From Echinometra lucunter (taxonomy: Eukaryota > Echinodermata > Echinoidea > Camarodonta > Echinometridae): a stretch of DNA of 64,000 nt. Below the pieces are notes generated by a model, which was given only the letters and a program-made list of their open reading frames with translations, did no database searches and had not been told where the DNA came from. A program made the translations under genes and the position numbers. Shown here piece after piece: positions 47,445 through 59,478 of the stretch. The first letter of the stretch is position 1, and every line of letters starts with the position of its first letter. The DNA lies in NCBI GenBank assembly GCA_029962745.1, contig CM057157.1, positions 20,409,508 through 20,473,507 on the forward strand, read 5' to 3'.

Positions 47445-48055
47445 ATGATGATGATGAGTGTGACCCTCCAGTCTCTATTCCCGATAATTGGGACGTACAG
47501 GTTTACAACTACACCCAAGTCCCCCCCCCCCCCCCCAACTCTTCTTTGAAAGTGCAGTGGGTTCTTAACGTACAAAGGTGGCAACGGTTTCTGGGGAGTC
47601 AAATTTGACTCGGAATGGCGTCAGCTGGGAGTCAACTCTATTCCTAGTTAAGTGACTCTATTCCCAGTCAAATTGATAATAGGAATTCCAAGTCATTTTA
47701 ACTCTATTCGGAGTTAAAGTGACTCCGCAGCTGAATAAGAGTGTAAACGGGCCTCCAATTAACGTTATATCTGAAGGACGGAGTGTTTGATATTGTTGAG
47801 AATTTCGTGCTTTCCGGTGAGCAATTTCAAAATGTATTTATACAAATGAGTACATGTACGTGAAAAAAAAAATCAATATTAGGCTGCATGGTCGGAAATA
47901 ATGTCCAGAGGGAAAGGTACTCATCCCCCTCCTTCGTATTTTGCTCGTAGTTTTCTCTCTATTTCAATCCGTGCATTTTGACTGTGCATGTTTGACTGAG
48001 CACTCCTCTTTCATATAGAAAACTAGATGAATCTTCGACCACGCGTGGTCGAACT
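47445..48055. other. No gene; C run and GAGTC-type repeats
   Basis: A C run at 47521-47536. 47590-47740 repeats GACTCTATTCC, GAGTCAA and TAACTCTATTC in both orientations and may be a small palindromic element. No gene is supported. Confidence 0.45.
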
Positions 48056-49116
48056 TTATGCCTCCGCCATTACCAGATCAGAAATAAATGGCACTTCATG
48101 TTGCTTTATTTTCATTTATACAATGACATCTTTGACCTTGACCTTTGACCTTGTGACCCCCAAATCTAATGAGAGTATTGCCCTTTCCATATGCATACAT
48201 GAGCCAAGTTTGTTCAACCGTCAAATGGTTACTGAGTTATCACAAGAACGAACCATTTCTATGTACATAATGACCTCTATGACCTTTGACCTTTGACCTT
48301 GAGACCCCAAAATCTAATCAGATCATTGTCCCTTCCATATGCATACCTGTGCCAAGTTTGAGGTTGATCGGTCAAAATGGTTGTTGAGTTATGCTGAAAA
48401 CGAACCATTTCTATGTACATAATGACCTCTATGACCTTGGACCTTTGACCTTGTGACCCCAAAATCTAATCAGATCATTGTCCCTTCCATGTGCATACAT
48501 GAGCCAAGTTTGAAGCCAATCTGTCAAATGGTTCTTAAGTTATCGCGAGAACGAGCCATTTTTAAGTGTATTATTACCTCTATGACCTTGACCTTTGACC
48601 TTGAGACTCCAAAATCTAATCAGATAATTGTCCCTTCCATATGCATACCTGTGCCAAGTTTGAGGTTGATCGGTCAAAATGGTTGTTGAGTTATGCTGAA
48701 AACGAACCATTTCTATGTACATAATGACCTCTATGACCTTGGACCTTTGACCTTGTGACCCCAAAATCTAATCAGATCATTGTCCCTTCCATGTGCATAC
48801 ATGAGCCAAGTTTGAAGCCAATCTGTCGTATGGTTCTTAAGTTATCGCGAGAACGAGCCATTTTTATGTGTATTATTAGCTCTATGACCTTGACCTTTGA
48901 CCTTGAGACTCCAAAATCTAATCAGATCATTGTCCCTCCCATATGCATACACGAGCCAAGTTTGAAGTTGATCCGTCAAACGGTTCTTAAGTTATCGCGA
49001 GAACGAAAACGGGACGGACGGACGGATGGACGGACGGACGGACGGACGACCCGAAAACATCGGAAAACATAATGCCTCCGGCAACCACCTACGTATACGG
49101 TGGGCGGAGGCATAAA
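48056..49116. mobile_element. TIR-bounded tandem array with DR1 motifs
   Basis: The ends are inverted: TTTATGCCTCCGCC on the left and GGCGGAGGCATAAA on the right. Between lie about six units of 147-155 bp, each with TGACCTTTGACCTTGAGACC, AAAATCTAATCAGATCATTG, CCATATGCATAC and TTAAGTTATCGCGAGAACGA. The last unit runs into GGACGGACGGACGG repeats. Frames across it only translate the repeat. A shorter element of the same design is at 59479-59960. Confidence 0.8.
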
Positions 49117-49618
49117 AATACTGGCTATAGATTCAGAACACATCATCCTTCCTCTCTTTTCCTTTAGGTCAATTTCAGATTAAGGCGTAAATAACAACGA
49201 GCTAAATCTTTGAAACTCGACTAATTGGATGACCGCTCTAGTATCCAATTTTCAAGTGTCATCTCCCGACCGACCGAGAAAAGGCAATCAAACCTTTCAC
49301 AGAAAACCAGTGAAAAGCGTGCCATTTCTATGATTTAATTCCACTTTGATAACTTTCATCCATCCTCCGAGTCGTCTGAAAACAGCTTCCATAATTCAAT
49401 CAGCGCTGTTAATTCATTCACCTCGCTCTGCCAGCGTGAACTGCACTGGACAATAAGTCTATCTGAAGGATCGAGTTCATCGATTTATATAACTACTGAT
49501 GATCAGACTTCACCAGTAACAATACTACAGGCCCGAGTCACATCTAACTGCGGTATCGATAACGGACTTAGTATAAAGAGGTCAGAGCTACGTAATGCTC
49601 ATGACAGAATTCGATAGA
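49117..49618. other. No feature seen
   Basis: Unique-looking sequence of higher complexity than its surroundings. No coding sequence could be supported. Confidence 0.4.
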
Positions 49619-49626
49619 GATGCCAT

Positions 49627-49921
49627 CATTGGCGTAACTCCCGGGGGGAAGGGGGGGATATATCCCCCTCCCACTTTTTCGAGAGGGGGGGGGGGATGGC
49701 GTGTACAAATAGCCCCCCCCCCCCGAATTTTAAGGAAAAAAATGATATTGTAATTAATCAGTTTAATAATAATATTATATGTGCGGGGGTCTGCGCGGTG
49801 AATGAGGGTGTTTGTGTATATACTTAAGTGCGAGTTCACGGAAAAAACAAATCAGCAAAAAGGGTGATCATTCCCCCCCCCCCCCCCCCCCCCCACTCCT
49901 CAAAACGGATTTAGGCCGGTG
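49627..49921. mobile_element. hAT-like MITE, 295 bp, perfect 8-bp duplication
   Basis: Ends are CATTGGCGTAACTCC and, from the right, CACCGGCCTAAATCC. GATGCCAT flanks it at 49619-49626 and 49922-49929. It shares its interior with 7697-8036 (TGGCGTGTACAAATA, TGATATTGTAATTAATCAGT, ATACTTAAGTG). Several G and C homopolymers lie near both ends. Confidence 0.88.
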
Positions 49922-49929
49922 GATGCCAT

Positions 49930-51253
49930 AGCGCCAACCCACCCTAGGGAACGGTACTAAATGATAGTGAACGATAACGAGAATTGCACACCCTAAAGCT
50001 GAATATAGCAGCATATTCACATTGTCTTCTAATGGCATAAAAGTAAAAATACATTGCCAAAAAGCAAAACAATCTGTGACATTTATCATTATTGTTAGGG
50101 ATATATACTCCAATATTTTTTTACCCTTGTTGCCACGCATGGTGCAGCAATTTCACACATGGTTCTTCCTTGTCTGAAACCCTTAACGCATGGTATTGGA
50201 ACCATGGGTGTTATGTACTGGCGGGAACCATGCATGTACGTATCATATAGTTGGGTGTATTTTATTTAAAATCTCATTATCGTTATCAATCATTATGTGC
50301 CAAAAGTGAACCAGACCCGTCCAAACGCTGACGAGATTTTTACGGCGTATATATACACAAAATCTACAGAGCGCCTACCCCTGCACAAGCTTGTACTCAC
50401 GTATATATACACAACATACAGTGGTAGCAAGTGTCTTCATAATGGAAAATTTGTCCTTTTAATTGGCGAGGTCTGACCAGGCCTTCGAGCAAAGGAAGCG
50501 TCGGTGTACAGAAATAAAACAATAAAATTGAATATTCATGTTTTGCAATACATTTTTTTAATCTGTACCTTCCATGACCATAATATATCATCATATATTT
50601 TTTCATATACAGTTAACAATATAGTACTTCTATGAAATATAACATTTTCCATAGATTCATATAGTCGCTCTCAATATCCATTCAATAAAATCATTTACAT
50701 TCTCATAAGACATCTTCATAAAAAATAAAAGCAATTTTAGTATTTGAAATTTATACACACTGTATTTATACTTTTTCACGCTTATATAAATCCATTCAAA
50801 GTTGCATTCAATGCTTGATAACATAAAATCATTTACAGTCTTACAATATAGAATCATCATCAAATTTTATACATATGGTATTCTATACTTTCTGTATTCA
50901 CACTAATTTATGCAAAGTTTGTATTTATGTATAATAATCATTACAAACAGGTTAATAATCTACTACTAGTACTACTAATAATAACTGGATTAGCACCTTC
51001 TTGAGGGGGCACAAGGTGCTGTGTCAATGGGCAAAATAAATTAGGAAGACTTGTATTAAAAAGAAATCAAGTGAACTGCATTTTTTAAACAGTGCGGGGA
51101 GTTTATTTCAAAGGACAAAGACAATGGATTGCAAGGATTTGAAGCCATCCTTAGGAACAAGAAGGGAATTGGAGTTGCTGTAGATCAAAGTGAATATAAT
51201 GTTCTCTGTTGACGAGACAGAGAAGAGATGGAGGGTGAGTAGTTAACAAAGAT
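49930..51253. other. No gene seen
   Basis: AT-rich sequence. 50640-50840 repeats AAATCATTTACA-type words. AATAAA-type words occur on both strands but none can be assigned to a gene. Confidence 0.45.
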
Positions 51254-51256
51254 CTG

Positions 51257-51399
51257 GGCCCCGTTTTATAAAACTTTTTATCAGTAACAACTGCCACATT
51301 TCTATGACAAATTTGCTCACAGCCAATCAGATGCAAGGATTTCAGTAGGTGATAACAGTTATTGCATCTCGTTATTGATAACAAGTTTTATGAAATGCC
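51257..51399. mobile_element. MITE of the GGGCC-ended subfamily, CTG-flanked
   Basis: Ends GGCCCCGTTTTATAAAACTT and, mirrored, AAGTTTTATGAAATGCC; core AACTGCCACATTTCTATGAC and AGCCAATCAGATGCAAGGAT. CTG lies at 51254-51256 and 51400-51402. Related to the copy at 6425-6563. Confidence 0.8.
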
Positions 51400-51599
51400 C
51401 TGGAAGTTTGACAGGTACGCTATACTGATCAGCAACTGGAAGCCAATGTCTTAGTTTCTTTTAACAATGGCGTATAGCATGGGACACTTTGGCACTTTAA
51501 TAGTCATATAGTCTTACATACAGTATATCTCATACCTTTGTATATTATATTCTTTCATCATCATCACCATAGTAAGGAATAAAGAAATCATTTCAACAA

Positions 51600-52015
51600 A
51601 AGTTATTACAGAATATATTTGGGATTTGTTATTGCTTTCCCATTATGCATGTATCAGGAAGCTATATCATGTAGATTATACTCTGCCTTCAGGACAAATT
51701 AATTTTGATATTAAAAAAAGCATTCTTTATAGGCTGGTTAACATTCATGGTTTAAAATGCAAAAGGTTAGGGAAGGGGATTGGATGTGATGTACATGTAT
51801 GTATTCCTCATTTTTGTATTATGTTAGGTATGTTTCTTTTTTTTTTTGGGGGGGGGGGGTCCTCTAGGAAGAACAGAGACTTTATGATATTACGTGACTC
51901 TGAATAGAGCTTTTCAGTCTGAATCTTTTCTTTCAAAATTCTTATTAATACAATTATATCCATATTTGTTATCTTTGCTTGTATCTTCTAATACGGAAAA
52001 TAAAACCAAACCAAA
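51600..52015 (+). mobile_element. Probable LINE 3' tail
   Basis: It ends TACGGAAAATAAAACCAAAC, close to the ACGGAAAATAAATCAAATCA end of the LINE at 26493-27526. The upstream frame (51626-51907) has no recognisable domain, so only the 3' end is supported. A G run lies at 51847. Confidence 0.4.
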
Positions 52016-53800
52016 ACAACACCTTTTTTTCCTTCAAACTTTATCTAATGTAGATGTCGAACTACACTGATTTGAAACCTAATCTGAATCTTGTTCAAGT
52101 CTTCATTAATTTTCTTTTTAAAAAGATAATATACAAGTTCATTTCTAGAAAATCATTAATGCAAGCCTAAAAATACTTTTTAAATGTTGCATTGATGAAA
52201 TTAATTTCATGTAAATTCCAATAAAAGTAACAATAAGCCACATTAGTAAAGGGCATATCATGGCATCAATCCGTTTTATATATATTTATATTTTGGGGGA
52301 GGGGGGGGAATGTACAACAAGAATTTCCTGACAAGCCAAAAGAAAAAAGGCCTCAACTTAAAATTCAGGTGGTGGGGGCCATACCCTATTGGCTTTTCAG
52401 GGTTTTTTTCCTGATTTTTCTGGGGGGACATACCCTATTGTTGCCCCCATCCCTAACATTTTTTTTTGGGGGGGGCATGTCCCGTTTCTCCCCAGATTGA
52501 TGCCCATGGCGAATATCACATTTCAGCCTTTATGTGCTTTAGAACAAAGGAAAAAGATATAAAGAGTTAAGATACTAGTTTTGTAATATTTAAATTTTGA
52601 TTTTACAAGTGATATTCTGAAAACTATATTTATACAATTGTTATTTTGAAAATGAAATAAATATCTATAAATCTAAAATCTGAAAAGTGCTAGCATAGAT
52701 TTATGAAAAATACTATGAATGTCATTTTATTTGGCAAGGTATATTTGAGTAAAATATGAAAAAAAAAGTAAATAAAATCACAGCCTCTTACAGCATTTGA
52801 CAAATGAAACTAGGCAATTCTTAATTTAGTAAGCAAGGCTTGTTTCTGAAACCAAAACATCATATTGTATCCTAAATTCTAATATACAGTTATGTGAAGG
52901 GCAAGTTGATAATCCACAATATACAAGAATTAATTAGATTTTAATACACATATTTTTTCTACTGAGCTGCCAACATAATTTCATACCTTCACATAGTGTA
53001 CTTTTCTCATACTTATGATAACACCGATTTATAATTACATGTAATATGCAATGGGAAGAATGGTTTATGTAACATGATAGAAACTGTACTTTCAAATAAT
53101 CAACTCAAGTGCAATTTCTAAAGCCTATTGTACTGCCCATACAAATCATTGTGAAGTCTGCACATTTCTAAAGGTGGTAGACAGGGCCTTTGAAGTTACC
53201 TTAAGTTGAATTTTCAAAAGTAGTTTTTATCGTGTTTTCTGTTGAACATTTTCTGTGGTTTTGGAAGAATATGCAAGGTTAAACCAAGTAAAAATCAAGG
53301 ATTTTGGAAGTCTCTCTTCTCATAAATACTTCCAAACTACAGATACATATATATGTAGCTCCAAAACAATAGCTGACAGACATGTTTTTTTGTTTTTTTA
53401 TGCACTACTGATCTTTGAATACATCTCTTAAGAAATTTTTCACTGTTCAGACTTCTCTTTCTAAAATTCCTCAAGTTTTAGGACAATATCACTTGTCTTA
53501 GATTTTACACACATTTATTATTTAAAAATCAAAGTGTATTTTGAAAGATAACATTTGAGTACTGTGTCACTTGTGGTATAAACTTCAAAGTGTTCTTAAC
53601 ACTGGAATGTAATAAAATAGTATCATGGTACAAATAAAACCACTGATTGCTACACTCACTAATGTGAGCCTCATTGCATGATATCATTATACACCTCATC
53701 AAACGTGATCTTAAAAAAGAAATGCAATGAAAGAAGATAAGAGAAAGCTCCTTGTGTGTTTTTTCATAGTTTGATATGTAGTGATCTTTAAAAACTTTAA
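52016..53800. other. No gene; two G runs in a palindromic patch
   Basis: 52258-52510 is bounded by GGCATCAATC and GATTGATGCC and holds several G runs and repeats of ACATACCCTATTG, so it may be a small element. 52510-53800 is AT-rich, apparently unique and non-coding. It could belong to a long 3' UTR of the receptor on the minus strand, but nothing proves it. Confidence 0.4.
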
Positions 53801-53915
53801 AAAATAAATATCTATGTTTTACATGTCTCTCTATCTCTATATATGTGTGCGTGTGTGTATGTCATCATTGGTGTTATGTCAGTGTGACATGTCCGTTATA
53901 GAAAAAGTCCATCAT

Positions 53916-55070
53916 TCACCATTCTTTCCTGTCTTGAGCTTTTATTTTAGTTTCCTGGTAAGTGTTTCCGTTCATGATCATGTCCAACATGTTTTTTCTT
54001 TCGCCTCCACGCATTCTTTTCCCATCTACTCTACCCTCAATCTTGTCACGCATCATGTTATCGTGTCTCAGTATGTGACCGATCCATTTTCGTTGTCTGT
54101 CTTTAATTGTGACCAGAAGGCTTCGTGTTTCTCCTGCTATAATAAGCACCTCTTCATTTGACAATCTCTCAGTCCACTTAATTTTGAACACGTGTCGCCA
54201 TATCCACATCTCGAATGCTTCCAATCTCTTACAATCGTCTTTCCTCAGGGTCCATGTTTCGCAGCCGTACAAGGTCACGCTCCACACTAGGCTTTTCACT
54301 AGACGTTTCCTTAGGGAGATACTGATGCTAATGCTGAGTAGCTCTCGACGTCTGAGGAATGCCTGCTTGCCCATGGGGATTCTAGCTCTTACATCTTTCG
54401 CGCTGCATCCTTGTTTGTTTCTTTGTTTGTTCTAGACATCTTCATCACTTTTGTCTTCTTCTCATTTATTCTCATACGATAAGCTTCCATGGTATCGTTC
54501 AGGTTGTTCAGCATGAGTTGTAGCTCACGTTCGGTTTTCGCGAAAATGGATGTATCATCTGTGAAATGTACTGATTTAACTGTTCTCCCTCCTATCACTA
54601 CTCCACCATCTTGATCTTGCAAGGCTTCTTGGATCTCCATAAATGTTAAAGAGTACAGGTGATAGCAAGCATCCTTGTCTTACACCTCTGCCAATAGCAC
54701 ATTTCTCGGTTATTTCTTCTCTGATTCTCACAACTGCACTCTGATTCATGTACAAAGATGCGATCATTCTTCGGTCTCTCCAGTCGACCCCTATCTTCTT
54801 GAGTATGTCTAGGAGGTAGATCCAATTTACGCAGTCAAATGCCTTTTCGTAGTCAATGAAGCAGATGTAAACATCAATGTTGTGCTCAAGGTATCGTTCG
54901 CCTGTAGTTCTCATAGTGCCGATCGCTTCATGAGTGCCACACCCTCTCCTAAAACCGAACTGATCAGTTCCTAAAAACTCATTCACCTTGTGATCAACCC
55001 TTCTCATAAGAATTTTGAGCATTAGTTTTGACGCGTGAACAATCAGACTCCCGTATGTGTGTATGTATGT
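53916..55070 (-). mobile_element. 5'-truncated endonuclease-RT type LINE (RTE/Craft-like), frameshifted
   Basis: The minus strand reads HASKLMLKILMRRVDHKVNE, TDQFGFRRGCGTHEAI, CFIDYEKAFDCVNW and RGVRQGCLLSPVLFNIY. After a frame change it reads VKSVHFTDDTSIFAKTERE, where FTDD replaces the usual FADD, and MRINEKKTKVMKMSR. After another frame change comes the tail WSVTLYGCETWTLRKDDCKR, RLSNEEVLIIAGETRSL and RQRKWIGHILRHD. This order matches a widespread animal LINE group, probably RTE/Craft-like; the clade is uncertain. At least two frame changes make it inactive. The endonuclease part is absent, the break lying at about 55050. Confidence 0.85.
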
Positions 55071-55499
55071 GTACATGAATAATATATACTCATATTGAAA
55101 TGTAAATGGTTCATAAATAAATCACAAAGGCAAGGTTTACATCAGTACTGAACATGAAAACATGAAGGCATATTTTGTACGATAAACATTTGTACATAGC
55201 AAATCATGTCAAATAGATAGAAACATTGTACAAAATTCCCCTCTAAGGGGGTTAGAAATGACAATCCACACAAAAACTGTACTAGCGCCCATTCACAGGA
55301 CATGTGCTATGTGGGTTTTAAAATGGGGATGAGGATATTTATTGTCTGTCGATATATCATCCTCATCCTAACTTCCCTTGATAATGATGATGACGATGAT
55401 GATAAACGCTTCTTGTAAAGTGCAGGTATCCATCTCTTTTAGGCATTCATGAACTGGAACTTGCTCCAGAATGTCTCACAAATTCAGCTTTTAGTCAGT

Positions 55500-55751
55500 G
55501 TGTTAAATTCAGTTTATTTCCATTGTCCTTTGCTAGCGTTAATAGGATGATGTCATAGATGGGAACAGGGCCAACAAGTGAGTAGACAGAGACTCAGTAT
55601 TCCTGTTATATTGAAAAAGGCTACTCCACAACTTAGGCCTAGAGACATAGATGGCTCTATCACCTGTGGTTGTATGAAAGAGAGCTTCTGTGGTTGGAGT
55701 TTGGTTGACTGATCTCAGGCTACGTGAAGGTTGCTGATTGATTTTGAGCAA
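55500..55751 (-). mobile_element. C-terminal fragment of a CR1-like LINE
   Basis: The frame reads RSLRSVNQTPTTEALFHTTT, GDRAIYVSRPKLWSSLFQYN and RNTESLSTH, the familiar GDRAF..APKLWNSLP..IR pattern at the C-terminus of CR1-type RT proteins. Nothing upstream of it belongs to the element. Confidence 0.7.
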
Positions 55752-56359
55752 ATGGACAAAATAAGATCTAGATGACTGAACAACCTGTCATCATGAAATG
55801 CTAATGACCAGTTACACATTTTAATCGGCAACGTAAATGCCTGGTCACATGTCTACTCACAACCAATCATTCACTTAAGATCGACATCAAACTTTCATGA
55901 TATCAGCTACATGTAGTCATACATGCACTTTAGCAAGATCATGGTGTAAAAATCACTATGAAAATACCAAGTTTCTCTTTTGCTGGTCTTTTTGATTATT
56001 TTCATATTTCAACATATCACAAGCAGGCATTGGATATGTAAGCTGTACAGCATTTCCAAGGTCAACTTATATCTAAGTTGCATAAAAACATTGCAAGTTT
56101 GCAGACAAATGCGTAAAAACTTCAATTTTGTTACACTATTTTAAATATGGAACTGAATTAGTTACTAAATAAATGGCAATACACACAAGATGGCGCCAGA
56201 CCAATTATTTTACTGCTACATCAATGAATGCCACATGTGCACTAACTTCAGCCTTTTGCGTAATTATGAGAATAGCAAGAATGGTGCTCTGATAGTTTAA
56301 GTCTAGGCAAGAATGTCTAAGAGCTATTTGAAATTGCACTGCACAATAACATTCTTTCT
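55752..56359. other. No feature seen
   Basis: AT-rich and apparently unique sequence. No coding signal on either strand. Confidence 0.4.
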
Positions 56360-57290
56360 CTTTCTAAGACTGCAATGTCTCAAAGATCTATCTTCTTCTA
56401 AGATTGCAATGTCTCAAGTATCTTTCTTCTTCTTAGATTGCAATGTCTCAAAGATCTTTCTTCTTCTCAGATTGCAAAGTATCAAGTATATTTCTTTTTC
56501 TCAGATTGCAATGTCTCAAACATCTTTGTATTTCTCAGACTACAATGTCTCAAGTATATTTCTTTTTCTCAGATTGCAATGTCTCAAATATCTTTCTTGT
56601 TCTCAGATAACAATGTCTCAAATATCTTTCTTCTTCTCAGATTGCAATGTCTCAATGATCTTTCTTCTTTGTACATTGCAATGACTCAAATATCTTTCTT
56701 CTTCTTAGATTGCAATGTCTCAAAGATCTTTCTTCTTTGTACACTGCAATGTCTCAAATATCTTTCTTCTTCTCAGACTGCAATGACTCAAAGATCTTTC
56801 TTCTTCTCAGATTGCAATGTCTTACATATCTTTCTTTTTCTCACATTGCAATGTCTCAAATGTCTTTCTTGTTCTTAGATAACGTCTCAAATATCTTTCT
56901 TCTTCTTGGATTGCAATGTCTCAATGATCTTCTTCTTCTTAGATTGCAATGCCTCAAAGATCTTTCTTCTTTGTACATTGCAATGTCTCAAAGACCTATC
57001 TTCTTCTCAGATTGCAATGTCTCAAAGATCTTTCTTCTCAGATTGCAATGTCTCTAAGATCTATCTTCTTCTCAGAGTGCAATGTCTCGGAGATCTATCT
57101 TCTCAGATTGCAATGTCTCAAAGACCTATCTTCTTCTCAGATTGCATTGTCTCAAAGATCTATCTTCTTCTCAGAGTGCAATGTCTCAACAATCTTTCTT
57201 CTTCTCAGATTGCAATGTCTCAAAGATATTTCTCCTTGTGTGATTGTAATATCTCAAAGATGTCTTTTCTTAGACTGTGATTTCCCAGAC
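56360..57290. repeat. 34-bp minisatellite, about 27 copies
   Basis: The unit is TCAGATTGCAATGTCTCAAA followed by GATCTTTCTTCTTC. Some units have TTTGTACATTGCAATG or lose 3-6 bases. Because 34 is not a multiple of three and the unit contains no stop, all three plus-strand frames stay open for 350-440 bases at a time and translate to the same peptide in different phases. It lies beyond the end of the receptor gene, about 350 bases past its stop, and would be part of the message only if the 3' UTR is long. Confidence 0.92.
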
Positions 57291-57420
57291 ATCTCTTAGG
57301 CCATGTTCCATGCAGCTTGGAACATAAGTAAGTTTGTAAGTTTTTCCAAGGCCAGTTCCTTTGCTTCTGCTGTGAATTGGAGAATACAATGTTCTTAGCC
57401 AGCATTGAAAATGTACAAAG

Positions 57421-57426
57421 TTTATT
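57421..57426 (-). promoter_or_regulatory. Candidate poly(A) signal of the receptor gene
   Basis: AATAAA on the minus strand, about 215 bases beyond the receptor stop codon. It is the first clear signal downstream; a longer 3' UTR through the minisatellite cannot be excluded. Confidence 0.4.
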
Positions 57427-57637
57427 TTCAGTCATTCTTTGTTCACTTTATATTAATTGAGATGATGTTGCAGCCAGGAACATGTACTGGTACACGGAAG
57501 TTTGTAGGGCTGACATCAAAAGTGAGAGACTGGCACTCCTGATGTATGGCAGAAGGCTATTCTAGCTCACAGCTCTCTTAGCCTATGTGACTATGGTAGG
57601 CTTCATGAGGTCAGAATATATTCACTACATTTCAGTT

Positions 57638-59405
57638 CTAGCTTAGTTCACGTATGGGCACATAACCGTTATTATTCAGTTGTAATGGGACTATTGGCTT
57701 AGTCTTACAGGGGAAACTCGTCATATCTTTGCTGACATAGCCTCCATCGACACAAGGTAATGTTCCTTGCCTGTTAGGACTAGCATGTGTAGCAGCAGAG
57801 CTCTCAGATGCCACAGGTCCTTTGTCCTTGTTCAAAAGAGGAGATTCCTGTACACTTTCTAGCATGGGAGTGGGTATTTGGTCCAGTGGCGGATTCCCTG
57901 ATTGACTTTCCTGCTCATGGTTGTCAATGAGAGGTTTGCATTCTATATCAGAAGTTTTGCTACTCAAATCAGCTGCAGGTAACGACTGAGGCATCAACAT
58001 ACTCAGGTCAGAAGAGTCACTACTTGTCTCCAGTGCATGTGTTTGAGCAGGAGTGTCTTTAGGGGTATAAGCACTTTGTGCTGGAACAGGCATCTGGGCA
58101 ATGGGCACATACCCACTAGTACTTGTCGACAGGGTTGGCATGCTTGCACTGACATGGGCAGGAGACTGCGAGGGCTGTTCAGATGCTTGCCAGCTGTCCT
58201 CAACAAGTGGAGGCCTTTGGACTAGAGGAAGCTGCTCATGGGTGACATAACCACTGCTGCCTTTTGGTCGGATACTGCTGGAGTTAAGGGATGAGTTAGA
58301 TGGGCTAACCACGTACCCATTGCTTGGAGGTGCACTGGTGTTAATTATAGTTTGACTTGGAAAGCTCTTCAATGGAGTACTGCTTGGACTTATAACGTAT
58401 GTGTCATCTATGTTTTCACTTGAAGGGTCAGAATGTCCTCTTGGGTTCTTATGGATGATGACAGCATGTTCTGGAGATGACTGCAATGAGGAGGGTTCAC
58501 TGTCACTATTATCATCTGGCATGCCAATTGGTCTTCCAGTACAAATGTCAGTGCTATCAACGTAGCCAGAGTTGTAGGGTACTTGAGAGTTGTTGGGACC
58601 ATTCAGGACTCTTTGTGCAGCTTGGGGAACACTATTGCTGGGAGTCTCTTCAATTGTTGCGAGGTTTTTAGACTGCAATTGCAAAGGTGGAGAGCTTGGC
58701 ATGCTGGCTGCCTTCACATATGGATCGCAATAATCCTGGGACTGATCTCGACGAGCTGCATCATTGTGGCTGGATAGGTAGGAGTAATATGGGCAATTCG
58801 GAGTGGCTGGAGTCGAAGGTTGGCTCGCCTCGTCGTCCGCATCAGTAGACGGGAGAAGGCGCTCATCATCTCTGTCGTCAACACATTGCTGATATCCAGG
58901 GTCATTCCCTGGCTTAATAATCCTCACTGGCACCTGAGCGCACATTGAATAATAAGGATTTGGTAGGGACCCATCCGCAAGACTTCGAAGTTGATAACAG
59001 CTTGATCCTCCCATCGACATCCCCTCATCAGTGGACGAGTAGTGTCCTCCGACTGGCAACAAGGAGTCCAAATCTGTTTCCACAGCATCCAGAGCCATTC
59101 GAAGATTTGGTGTCGATGGAGTCAGCTCTGACAGAAGGGAGTATGGACTCCTGTTGATGCTTCCACTTATGTTTCTTGTCTCCAGGAGCGGAACCTTCTC
59201 TACCGGCCCCATTCTCCAAGGAAGAAGTGTCCGTTCCAACCCCAGAGCTGCTACTGCTGGACATTCTGTACCCTTTCCCTTCTGGCTGGGATTCTTCTGA
59301 CTCTCGCGAAATGCTCACAAGCAACTGCCTCTGCCTCTCTTTGGCCATGGCTGGGAGTTCATCAAACACCTCATGCTCCACATGGGTTGGTTTCACATCT
59401 CCCAC
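57638..59405 (-). CDS. Last exon(s) of a gp130/Domeless-like receptor: cytoplasmic tail
   Basis: It begins after an acceptor (TTTTGGCAG, AG at 59406-59407) in phase 0 and follows PIPEPVFRG of the previous exon. The first frame gives VGDVKPTHVEHEVFDELPAM (box-2-like, acidic and hydrophobic) and SSSSSGVGTDTSSLENGAG. The second gives ELTPSTPNLRMALDAVETDL and runs to the stop at 57638. The frames can be joined by a 76-base intron (59128-59203) with GT at its start and CCCTTCTGTCAG at its end, giving SLENGAELTPSTPN; otherwise one base is in excess. The tail of about 565 residues (about 590 without that intron) is rich in Ser/Pro and carries six GYV sites (GYVDS, GYVVS, GYVTHEQLP, GYVPIAQMP, GYVSKD, GYVPIREL) plus TYVIS and GYQQC, spaced like SH2 docking sites for JAK/STAT signalling. 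Other single-pass receptors with tyrosine-rich tails remain possible. Confidence 0.8.
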
Positions 59406-59478
59406 CTGCCAAAACACAAGAAAATAATACAAAAATGCAAAATTAACCAGATGAATTCTCAACTGCGAGCAGTTGAAA

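Noticed and set aside
48027..49072. Frames of 60-105 residues on both strands
   Set aside because: Period of about 150 bp identical to the tandem array; products simply repeat the unit.
56313..57299. Several overlapping 115-146-residue frames
   Set aside because: All follow the 34-bp minisatellite in different phases; none has a domain or a unique sequence.
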